Assembly (NCBI GenBank): GCA_019508105.1 | Contig: JAEKMB010000126.1 | Location: 1-16,243, forward strand | Direction: 5' to 3' | Length of the DNA stretch: 16,243 bases | Origin: Alphaproteobacteria bacterium | GTDB taxonomy: Bacteria > Pseudomonadota > Alphaproteobacteria > Micropepsales > Micropepsaceae | Shown here: positions 8,592 to 14,937 of the stretch, piece by piece | Layout of the letters: every line of letters starts with the position of its first letter | Numbering within the stretch: position 1 is the stretch's first letter | Notes under the pieces: model-generated | Databases searched by the model: none | Told to the model about the DNA's origin: nothing | What the model saw: the letters and a program-made list of their open reading frames with translations, nothing else | Program-made: the position numbers and the translations under genes

Positions 8592-8981
8592 ATGTCCCTC
8601 AACAAAAGCATGCGCGTCTTTATTGTCGACGATTACACCACCATGCTGCGGATCTTGCGCAACCTGCTCCGCCAGCTCGACATCAACAATGTCGAGGAAG
8701 CCAATGACGGTGAAACCGCCTATCACATGATGCAGAAGTGCCCGCCGGACTTGATCATTTCGGACTGGAACATGGCGCCGGTGACCGGCCTGGAACTGCT
8801 GCGCAAGGTGCGCGCCGACGCACGCCTCAAGCACATACCCTTCATCATGGTGACCGCCGAGAGCAAGACCGAGAACGTCATCATCGCCAAGCAAGCCGGC
8901 GTCTCCAACTACATCGTCAAGCCGTTCAACGCCGAAACGTTGCGCACCAAGATCGCCAGCGTCTGCGGCGCGATGACATGA
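8592..8981 (+). CDS. cheY: Chemotaxis response regulator CheY (second copy, enteric-like)
   Basis: A 129-residue single receiver with strong likeness to the enteric motor-binding CheY: FIVDDYTTMLRILRNLLRQL, NNVEEANDGETA, LIISDWNM, then MVTAESKTENVIIAKQAG and YIVKPF. Key residues are D13/D14, phosphoacceptor D58, T88, Y107 (equivalent to the enteric switch tyrosine) and K110. One oddity: the usual MPxMDG after the phospho-Asp reads MAPVTG, losing the conserved Pro and the Asp-Gly pair. A strong Shine-Dalgarno (AAGGAG, 8578-8583) lies in the 12-base gap after cheR, giving it its own efficient initiation. It ends by ATGA overlap with cheZ, so it is the best candidate for the CheZ substrate and motor signal (inference). 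Confidence 0.94.
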   Translation: MSLNKSMRVFIVDDYTTMLRILRNLLRQLDINNVEEANDGETAYHMMQKCPPDLIISDWNMAPVTGLELLRKVRADARLKHIPFIMVTAESKTENVIIAKQAGVSNYIVKPFNAETLRTKIASVCGAMT

Positions 8982-9574
8982 GCGCGACAATGGAGCCCGC
9001 GAAAATATCCCGCCTGCAGGATTCGCACGGTTTTCTCGATCGCGTGATCGGCGAGCTGCGCTCGGTGCAGTCGCCGCAGAAAGACACGCTCGTCGCGGTG
9101 CTGCAATACCTGTCCGATCATATCCGCACCACCCGAAGCGAGATCGGCGCTTTGCGCGGCGACCAGGCCGGCCAGCAGCTTTTCGGCAGTACCGCTGACG
9201 AGTTGGAGGAAATCGTGACGGAAACAGGGCGCGCCGCCAACCGTATCATGGACGCTGCAGAAGCGGTGGAGCGGGTCGCCGCCACCCTGGATGCCGCCCC
9301 GCAGAACGCGCTGGTCGACGCGGTCACCAACATCTATGTCGCCACCAGCTTCCAGGACATCACCGGCCAGCGCATCACCAAGGTGGTGCGCGCGCTGCAG
9401 GACATTGAGACCAAGCTGACTTCGCTGATGGATGCTTTCGGCCCTCCGGAAGCCAGTGCGATCGCCGCGCCGGCGGAGGCTGAGGGTGACGAGCGCCTGC
9501 TCAATGGTCCGCAGTTGGAAAAGAATGTCAGCCGGCAGACCGACATCGACGCCCTCTTTGAATCGCTGGGATAA
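8978..9574 (+). CDS. cheZ: CheY-P phosphatase CheZ
   Basis: A 198-residue, almost wholly helical protein. The signature catalytic segment SFQDITGQRI (124-133) matches the CheZ family, with D127 and Q131 in the same 4-residue spacing as the enteric catalytic Asp and Gln. The C-terminal tail DIDALFESLG (189-198), set after a flexible Ala/Glu-rich linker (about 155-180), matches the CheY-binding peptide at the end of CheZ, lacking only the final Phe. Long helices (about 15-150) should form the four-helix-bundle dimer. The frame is open upstream, but the ATG at 8978 overlaps the cheY-2 stop as ATGA and gives the family length. It dephosphorylates CheY-P, very likely that of the overlapping cheY-2. 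CheZ is patchily distributed in alphaproteobacteria, where phosphate sinks are common. Confidence 0.9.
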   Translation: MSATMEPAKISRLQDSHGFLDRVIGELRSVQSPQKDTLVAVLQYLSDHIRTTRSEIGALRGDQAGQQLFGSTADELEEIVTETGRAANRIMDAAEAVERVAATLDAAPQNALVDAVTNIYVATSFQDITGQRITKVVRALQDIETKLTSLMDAFGPPEASAIAAPAEAEGDERLLNGPQLEKNVSRQTDIDALFESLG

Positions 9575-9577
9575 AGC

Positions 9578-10633
9578 ATGACCAAGGTTGCGGAGCGATA
9601 CACACAGAGTGTGGAAAACGAACTTCCCGATGAGGACCGCGATTCCCTGCACACACTGGCGATCTCGGTCCTGCCGGTCAAGACACAGATTTTCCGGCGC
9701 GCGCGGCTGGTAAAGAATTCGCGCCTGGATTCGGTGATCGAGTTCTTCAACGGCGTCGGCTGCGGCCGCGGCCAAATGGATTTGCGCCATACCGGGAAGT
9801 TCCTGGCCTTGCCGGAAAAACATCCGGACGTCGAACTGCTGCAGAAAGTCGGTATGCTGCCGAGCTTCGATGTCTACAGCCTGCGCATCCAGCTGCGCGC
9901 CCATGGCATCATTATCCCCGATGGCTGCGCCCTGACTTTATCTCCCGGAAAAATCGAGGCGCTCAGCGCTTACATGGCGACCTTTACCCGGCCGCTTGTA
10001 GCCGAAATCTTCAGTCGCGATACCGAGGGTTCGCAGTTCCGCGACATTGTGGGCATGTTTCGCGCCGAAAATGCCGAAGCTGTGCGCGGCAGGCTCGGCA
10101 AGATGGCCGACCGGTTGGGCATCCCGGTCGAAGCCATTCCGAAGTTTCTGGAAGATTATGGTGACATTTTCATGTCGCTTTCCTATTACCGCCATTGCCT
10201 CGATGAGTTGCTCCCCCAGGTACAGAATTTCATGGATGGCATCGCGATGGTGCGCGCCAGCCACCAGCTGGCTCAGGACAGGTCGCTGATGGGCGTGATC
10301 GACATGATCGAGGAAATGATCAACGGCAAGCTCGCCAACATCACCGGCAAGATCGAGAGCTTCGAGCGCAGCACCAACGATATGTGGCGCAACCTTTCGG
10401 GGGAACGCTTCCAGCGCATCGAAGCCCTGATCTCAGGCTATCATACCTCCATCGGAGGATCGCTCTGCGCCATGAGCGTCAAGATGGCCGCCTGGACGGA
10501 CCAGTTCCCCAACGCCACGGGCGGTGTGGGCCGAAGAGCCGCCTTCATCATGTCGGACATGCGCCAGGGCATCGAGCTGCTTCAGAAAAGCGCGGAAGAT
10601 GACGCCCCGATGCTGTCCGCGCTCAACGGCTGA
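9578..10633 (+). CDS. Uncharacterised chemotaxis-operon protein
   Basis: A 351-residue protein I do not recognise. It has no signal peptide, no transmembrane segment and no catalytic motif I can name, so it is probably cytoplasmic. The N-terminal third (about 25-125) looks alpha/beta, with a basic stretch (VKTQIFRRARLVKNSRLD, 34-51) and a Cys/Gly turn (VGCGRGQ, 60-66). The rest (about 125-345) is predicted helical. A Tyr-rich segment (DYGDIFMSLSYYRHCLDELL, 193-212) is followed by long amphipathic helices (about 230-300), possibly a coiled coil. It starts 3 bases after the cheZ stop with only a weak Shine-Dalgarno, which suggests translational coupling to cheZ. The next gene begins 7 bases after its stop. 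The position argues for a role in CheY/CheZ signalling or motor control; this is inference from context only. Confidence 0.85.
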   Translation: MTKVAERYTQSVENELPDEDRDSLHTLAISVLPVKTQIFRRARLVKNSRLDSVIEFFNGVGCGRGQMDLRHTGKFLALPEKHPDVELLQKVGMLPSFDVYSLRIQLRAHGIIIPDGCALTLSPGKIEALSAYMATFTRPLVAEIFSRDTEGSQFRDIVGMFRAENAEAVRGRLGKMADRLGIPVEAIPKFLEDYGDIFMSLSYYRHCLDELLPQVQNFMDGIAMVRASHQLAQDRSLMGVIDMIEEMINGKLANITGKIESFERSTNDMWRNLSGERFQRIEALISGYHTSIGGSLCAMSVKMAAWTDQFPNATGGVGRRAAFIMSDMRQGIELLQKSAEDDAPMLSALNG

Positions 10634-10640
10634 CAGCAGG

Positions 10641-11180
10641 ATGTCGAATATTCCATCATCGCAGGGCAAGCCGCCAACCAAGAAGTGCAGCTTTGAGGTC
10701 TTGCACGGCGCGCCCCATCAGCGACGGGCCGGCTGCCGTAAGCTTAGACTTGTCGGTGGGGACCGCCGTGCCGAACTGCGCCCGACCATCCTGCTCGCCT
10801 ATCACGGACGGACAACCCGCCAAATTCTTAACGCCGCGCTGTTGCGCCATGGCTATGACGTTTCCGCCTGCGATGACGGAGGCGCGGCGCTGCAGCAGTT
10901 GGCCGTGGCCCATTTTGACCTCATCGTCTCGGGGATTCTCATGCCTGATACGGACGGCCTGGAATTGATCCGCTCGCTGCGGAGCCGTCCTGCCCCACCC
11001 ATCATCGCAGTGGCCGAGGCTTGCGACCCGATGAGCCCGGTCTATCTGCGCAACGCGCGGTTGGTTGGCGCCGTCGGCGCGCATCTGGTTTCCCCAGGCT
11101 CCGCCGGGCTTCTTGCCGATGTGGACCGCCTCCTGGACCCGGAGGGCAGATGTGCCGGAGCGAGTTGTATGATAGGCTAG
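10641..11180 (+). CDS. Degenerate (pseudo-)receiver domain protein
   Basis: A 179-residue protein with a receiver fold at about 47-165 and a basic, poorly structured N-terminal extension (1-46). The scaffold is recognisable (TILLAYHGRTTRQILNAALL, then DLIVSGILMPDTDGLELIR, then VGAHLVSP), but every key residue of phosphotransfer is changed. The acidic pair is replaced by A53-Y54-H55, the phosphoacceptor Asp by G98, the switch Thr region reads AVAEA, and the invariant Lys is S151 (followed by the usual Pro). It therefore should not be phosphorylated conventionally and may work by protein binding alone. I chose the ATG at 10641, seven bases after the previous stop, although its ribosome site is poor (GCAGG abuts the ATG). 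The frame is open further upstream within the preceding gene, so a longer form cannot be excluded. Confidence 0.75.
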   Translation: MSNIPSSQGKPPTKKCSFEVLHGAPHQRRAGCRKLRLVGGDRRAELRPTILLAYHGRTTRQILNAALLRHGYDVSACDDGGAALQQLAVAHFDLIVSGILMPDTDGLELIRSLRSRPAPPIIAVAEACDPMSPVYLRNARLVGAVGAHLVSPGSAGLLADVDRLLDPEGRCAGASCMIG

Positions 11181-11201
11181 CCCGACAATTGGGGGCTTAT
11201 T

Positions 11202-11885
11202 GTGGACTCCTTGGCTCCGGCGCGGATATTTCGCGCCCATTTCACGGTCGCGCGGCTGACGGACGCTCTTTTTGGCGCAGCCATCCTCGTCGCGACGTTA
11301 GTGCTCTTTTTCATTGACGTTTCCCAGCCGCGCGGCGTCGTTGATGGGATTGGCTATGCGGCTGTCGTCGCACTGACCAGCCGCTTGGGCAAACGCGCCC
11401 TGATTGGCGCGGCCGCCATCACTTCCGTTCTTACCATGATTGCGGCCGCGCTGCTGCCCGACAGCGGTATTTCGGTGGCCGGGATGTGGGCCAATCGTGG
11501 TTTTGCCTTGTCTGAAATTTGGATTGTCGCCCTGGTGATGCACAGCCGAATGGATCTCGAAGCTCGTATCCGCAAGCGCGACGGCAATCTGCGGCGTCAC
11601 GAAGCTGCCTTGGCGACCATGGTGCGCGAATGCCTGCTGTCGAATATCGGCTTTGACGTCCGCTTGCGCAATCTATGTCAGATCAGTGCGGAGGCGCTGG
11701 GCGTCGCGGTAGGCGTCATCGGTCTTCGCAATGACGATGACAAAACCGCGACCATCCTTCAATCACAAGGCCCGGCTGGCGGCCGAGTTTGTCGTGGCGA
11801 TCGACGATACGGCGCTGTCGCCGGTTGGCCCCGCCATGAAAAAGGTGGTACGCGCCGTCGGGGTCCGGGCTACGCTCAGCGCTGA
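11202..11885 (+). CDS. N-terminal membrane/GAF part of a frameshifted hybrid histidine kinase
   Basis: This frame encodes the membrane sensor part of a kinase that continues in another frame at about 11773. Start is GTG at 11202 with GGGGG (11191-11195) in Shine-Dalgarno position. About four hydrophobic segments (roughly 22-40, 47-62, 67-86 and 100-114) anchor the protein. A charged helical linker (about 117-150) leads into the start of a GAF-like domain (about 155-190: LCQISAEALGVAVGVIGL). After residue 190 the translation turns into Arg/Gly-rich sequence unlike any domain, ending at 11885. The GAF domain resumes in the +1 frame. As read, this would be a 227-residue membrane protein with no kinase; a full-length protein of about 772 residues needs one base fewer near 11771-11773. 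The signal sensed is unknown. Confidence 0.7.
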   Translation: MDSLAPARIFRAHFTVARLTDALFGAAILVATLVLFFIDVSQPRGVVDGIGYAAVVALTSRLGKRALIGAAAITSVLTMIAAALLPDSGISVAGMWANRGFALSEIWIVALVMHSRMDLEARIRKRDGNLRRHEAALATMVRECLLSNIGFDVRLRNLCQISAEALGVAVGVIGLRNDDDKTATILQSQGPAGGRVCRGDRRYGAVAGWPRHEKGGTRRRGPGYAQR

Positions 11886-13521
11886 AGCATTCTCAGGGGC
11901 GCAGCGCAGTGGCACGATCATATTTGGTCGGCTGCAGCCTTACTGCTGGGAAAGCGACGAGATTGCTTTCGCGCGTGCCGTGGCCAGCCTGATAGCACTT
12001 CTGTTTTCGGCGCAACGAAATGCCGAAACCTTGGCGGCGCTTGAACTGACGGATGATGGGATCTACACCGAGGATGCCTCGGGGAAAGTGCAATACTCCA
12101 ATCGCGCCGCTCGCATGTTTTCAAGCAACCCGCAGCAGGACGACAAATTCCCCAAGCCGTCATCCCCGCTCATAGCCAGCCAGGACCGGCACGAAATTCA
12201 CTTTGATGGCCGCGACCTGGAAATTCACCGCACACGCCTGCCCGGCGGAGGACTGATCGTGCGACTGGCCGACACCACCGAGCGCAACCAGGCTGTTGCG
12301 GAGCAGGCGCGGCTGGAAGACCGCCTGCAGAAGACCGCGAAGCTGGAAGCGGTTGGCCAGCTGGCCAGCGGCATGGCGCACGACTTTAACAACATCCTGG
12401 GTGCGGTCTCTGGCTTTGCCGGCTTTATAGCCCAGGACAATGCCACCGACTCCCAGAACCGTGATTTCGCCCAGCGCATCCTGAGCGCGAGCAAGCGCGG
12501 CAAGGACATGGTGGATCAGATCATGGCCTTCGCGGAAACGCGAACCATCAGCTACGGGGTGGCCAATCTCGGACGATGCGTTCAAGCCAGCAAGGAATTG
12601 CTGGCATCGAGCATGCATCCCGGCGCCATGCTAGAAGTTGATCTGGGGATATCGCCGCTTCTGGTACGCGGCAATGAAGTCCAGCTCGGGCAGATGCTTG
12701 TCAATCTGGCGGCCAACGGGCGCGACGCGCTGGGGGGCCGCGGCGGGATGGTGGAGATAACAGCCTTCACCGCCGACGAAAGTGAAGTCGAAAGACTGCG
12801 CAATTTTGCGAGTACCATGAATGAGCGGCTGATAGGCACGCCGGCTCCCGGCCGTCGTTACGCGCGATTGTCGGTCTGCGACAGCGGATCCGGCATTTCG
12901 CCGGACATTCTCGACAGAATTTTCGAGCCCTTTTTCTCGACCAAAGGCCGCCAGCGCGGCACGGGCTTGGGACTATCGGTGGTGCATGGTGTGGTGCGCG
13001 CGCATGATGGTTTTTGCCATGTTCAGTCCCGCCCGGGCAAGGGGACCACCTTTTCGGTCTATCTTCCGTTGATCGACAGCGCTGCCGACTTGACCGGTTC
13101 TTTGGCGCGCGGATCGTTTCATCCCTGCAGGGTCCTGATCGTGGATGATGAAGCCGATATGGCTGACATGCTGTCGATCGGCTTGGAACGGCTGGGATTT
13201 CAAACCGTCGCGGTCCAGAGCCCCTTGCTGGCGCTGGCCGCGATTGAAGAAGATCCATCGGCTTTCGACGCTCTTTTGACCGATGAGTTGATGCCGGCCA
13301 TGCGCGGCACGCAACTGATCCGTGAAGCCAAACGTGTCGCCCCTGCCCTTAGGGCCGTATTGTGTACGGCAAATGCGGAGGGGTTGAGCGAGGCTGAAGC
13401 GCTGGCACAGGGCGCCGACATGATTATCTATAAACCTGTGGAAATTCAAGATGTTGCTCGGGCGGTGGGTGTTCCCCAGCACGAGATCGCCAAGCACGAT
13501 GCTAGGCCACCTTTAGTCTGA
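11731..13521 (+). CDS. Hybrid sensor histidine kinase (GAF-PAS-HisKA-HATPase-receiver), kinase part of frameshifted gene
   Basis: Open for 596 codons from an ATG at 11731, but the first dozen or so codons are probably a shadow: true domain sequence starts near 11773 (RLAAEFVVAIDD), continuing the GAF domain of the upstream frame. Numbering the joined protein (about 772 residues): GAF to about 270, PAS about 275-352, HisKA with H393 in ASGMAHDFNNIL, HATPase with N505 (N box, AANGRDAL), D560 (CDSGSGIS), FEPFFSTKG and GTGLGLSV, then a receiver from about 642 with VDDE, phosphoacceptor D694 (LLTDELMP) and K744 (YKPVE). All catalytic residues are intact, so the kinase half is not decayed. The stop lies 37 bases before the LuxR-type regulator, the natural phosphorelay partner (inference). 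The ATG at 11731 has no evident Shine-Dalgarno. Confidence 0.85.
   Translation: MTMTKPRPSFNHKARLAAEFVVAIDDTALSPVGPAMKKVVRAVGVRATLSAEAFSGAQRSGTIIFGRLQPYCWESDEIAFARAVASLIALLFSAQRNAETLAALELTDDGIYTEDASGKVQYSNRAARMFSSNPQQDDKFPKPSSPLIASQDRHEIHFDGRDLEIHRTRLPGGGLIVRLADTTERNQAVAEQARLEDRLQKTAKLEAVGQLASGMAHDFNNILGAVSGFAGFIAQDNATDSQNRDFAQRILSASKRGKDMVDQIMAFAETRTISYGVANLGRCVQASKELLASSMHPGAMLEVDLGISPLLVRGNEVQLGQMLVNLAANGRDALGGRGGMVEITAFTADESEVERLRNFASTMNERLIGTPAPGRRYARLSVCDSGSGISPDILDRIFEPFFSTKGRQRGTGLGLSVVHGVVRAHDGFCHVQSRPGKGTTFSVYLPLIDSAADLTGSLARGSFHPCRVLIVDDEADMADMLSIGLERLGFQTVAVQSPLLALAAIEEDPSAFDALLTDELMPAMRGTQLIREAKRVAPALRAVLCTANAEGLSEAEALAQGADMIIYKPVEIQDVARAVGVPQHEIAKHDARPPLV
11769..11775 (+). other. 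Probable frameshift site
   Basis: The run GGCCCGG marks the switch from the membrane/GAF frame to the kinase frame. Removing one C (11771-11773) joins the frames as ILQSQG then RLAAEFVVAIDD with the GAF domain uninterrupted. It could be a real mutation, a sequencing or assembly error, or less likely programmed slippage. Confidence 0.65.
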
Positions 13522-13530
13522 TAAGGTTTT

Positions 13531-13559
13531 TGTCGAACATCGGGGGGGCGATGTCGACA
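13531..13559 (+). promoter_or_regulatory. Bulged hairpin with G-rich loop at the start of the LuxR-type regulator
   Basis: An 11-bp inverted repeat with one bulged A (13536): TGTCG (13531-13535) pairs CGACA (13555-13559), and ACATCG (13537-13542) pairs CGATGT (13549-13554). The loop is six G residues (13543-13548), the only Shine-Dalgarno-like sequence for the ATG at 13559, whose first base closes the stem. It could control translation as RNA or be a dyad operator as DNA; both are inferred. Confidence 0.5.
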
Positions 13560-14176
13560 TGAAAGTCTTGATCGCTGACGACCATCCGCTGTATCGGGAA
13601 GCGGCCGCCACGCAAGTGCGCCGGCTTTATCGCGACGCCCAAGTGGACGAGGTTTCTTCGCTGGAAGAACTGCGCGCCACCACGGCGCGGTCTTCCGTCC
13701 CCTATGGTCTGATCCTGGTCGACTATTACATGCCCGGCATGACCTCCCAGGCCCTGGCCGACCTGGTAACAGACCTGCCGGAAGTGCCGCTCGCGGTGAT
13801 GTCAGGTACGGCCCGCAATATCGACGTCAGAGCAGCGATCCAAGCGGGCATCCGTGTCTATATCCCCAAGACCTCCAGTTCGGAGTATTTCGCTCATGCC
13901 TTGCAAATGCTGCTGGCCGGCGGCTCGTGCATCCCCAGCGAGATTCTGCTGGATCAATCCGCCGCCCCCGGCGAGGTCTGGCTGTCCCAAATGAGCGAGC
14001 GCGAGCAGCAGGTGCTCAAGGGCGTGGCGCTGGGCCAGTCGAACAAGGAGATCGGTCGCACGCTGGGGTTGGCCGAAGTCACCATCAAGCTTCACCTGCG
14101 CAATGTGTTCCGAAAGATGGACGTGAAAAGCCGCTCGGAAGCCGCCGTGAAGGCAGTCAGGGCCGGACTGAGCTAG
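13559..14176 (+). CDS. LuxR/NarL-family response regulator
   Basis: A 205-residue regulator. The receiver (about 1-120) has D7/D8 (ADDHPLYRE), phosphoacceptor D55 (LVDYYMPGM), S82/T84 and K104 (IPKTSS). The DNA-binding domain is a LuxR-type helix-turn-helix (about 138-200) with the signature LSQMSEREQQVLKGVALGQSNKEIG and VTIKLHLRNVFRKMDV. All receiver residues needed for phosphorylation are present. It follows the hybrid kinase by 37 bases and precedes a decayed kinase by about 100 bases, so it probably answers to one of them. Its start codon sits at the base of a strong hairpin. Target genes are not evident here. Confidence 0.94.
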   Translation: MKVLIADDHPLYREAAATQVRRLYRDAQVDEVSSLEELRATTARSSVPYGLILVDYYMPGMTSQALADLVTDLPEVPLAVMSGTARNIDVRAAIQAGIRVYIPKTSSSEYFAHALQMLLAGGSCIPSEILLDQSAAPGEVWLSQMSEREQQVLKGVALGQSNKEIGRTLGLAEVTIKLHLRNVFRKMDVKSRSEAAVKAVRAGLS

Positions 14177-14277
14177 CCCCATACTTTCGTATAGGTCCGT
14201 TAGCCCTTTGGGCGCGCGCATTCTCCTGACGGCTGCCTTAAGGCCATGGCTCCCTTTCCCCAAGGCGCCGGCCTGTC
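14177..14277. other. Intergenic gap after the LuxR-type regulator
   Basis: About 100 bases without a gene. It holds weak dyads only: ATAC/GTAT with a 4-base loop (14181-14192), GCCC/GGGC with a 3-base loop (14203-14213), and a 10-base palindrome GCCTTAAGGC. None is followed by a T-run, so I do not call a terminator. Confidence 0.4.
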
Positions 14278-14879
14278 ATGTCCGATACCGAAAAAGTCGA
14301 AGCTCTGGTTCATCTTGCGGGCTCCGTCGCGCATGAGCTGAACAACATCTTCACGGCCGTTCCCAGAAGCTGCAGGCCTTTGCCGGGCGCCAAAAGCTGA
14401 ACCGCACGCGCTTTGACCTGAACCAAAGCGTCGCCGCGGTGATGACCGGCCTCAAGCGCTCGGTACTGCGGAATGTGGATATCGATCTGGCCCTGCTGCC
14501 ATCCAGCTGCTTCGTCGCTGCCGACGAGGACAAGCTGCACCAGGTGGTTGAGGAATTGGCGCGCAACGCCGCCGCGGCCATGGACCATCGCGGCTGGATG
14601 GTCATCCGCACCGCCCATGCCACCCTGTCCGCGGGCCAGGTCGGCCGGCTTCCCGCAGGGTCCTATGTAATGCTCAGTCTGCGCGATTCCGGCCGCGGCA
14701 TGAGCCCCGACGTCATGCGGCGCGCGATGGATCCGTTGTTTTCCACCTGGAGCGGCCACCAGGGCTGGGGTCTGGCGAAATGCGCCGGACTGGTGCGCCA
14801 GTGTGGCGGAGACATCACCCTCTCCAGCGCCAAGGGCCAAGGCACGGCCGCAGCGCTCTATCTGCCCAGAAGCGTTTGA
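14278..14879 (+). pseudogene. Histidine kinase remnant with internal deletion and frameshift
   Basis: From the ATG at 14278 the reading begins as a kinase H-box, HLAGSVAHELNNIFTAV, with the phosphoacceptor H19, then becomes unrelated sequence and stops at 14398-14400 (40 residues). From about 14361 a different frame continues as the end of the second HisKA helix (KLQAFAGRQKL) and a whole HATPase domain: EELARNAAAAMD (N box), LRDSGRGMSPD (G1), DPLFSTW and GWGLAKCAG (G2), with stop at 14877-14879. Related kinases have some 40-50 residues between H-box and the LxAFxRRQ segment, and these are missing. Both a deletion and a frame change thus meet at about 14357-14366. A GTG at 14439 could still give a 146-residue ATPase-only protein; no good Shine-Dalgarno supports it. 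No sensor domain is visible. Confidence 0.75.
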
Positions 14880-14937
14880 ACAATCGCCAATTTTATCGCC
14901 AACAAAAGTACCAGCAATTCGGTTAGCGAACTAAGGG

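Noticed and set aside
14883..14902. Direct repeat ATCGCCAA-TTTT-ATCGCCAA after the kinase remnant
   Set aside because: Only two 8-base copies; may be chance, and no mobile element or attachment site accompanies it.
14880..14937. Bidirectional terminator between the convergent genes
   Set aside because: Only a 4-bp dyad (TTCG/CGAA) without a convincing T-run on either strand.
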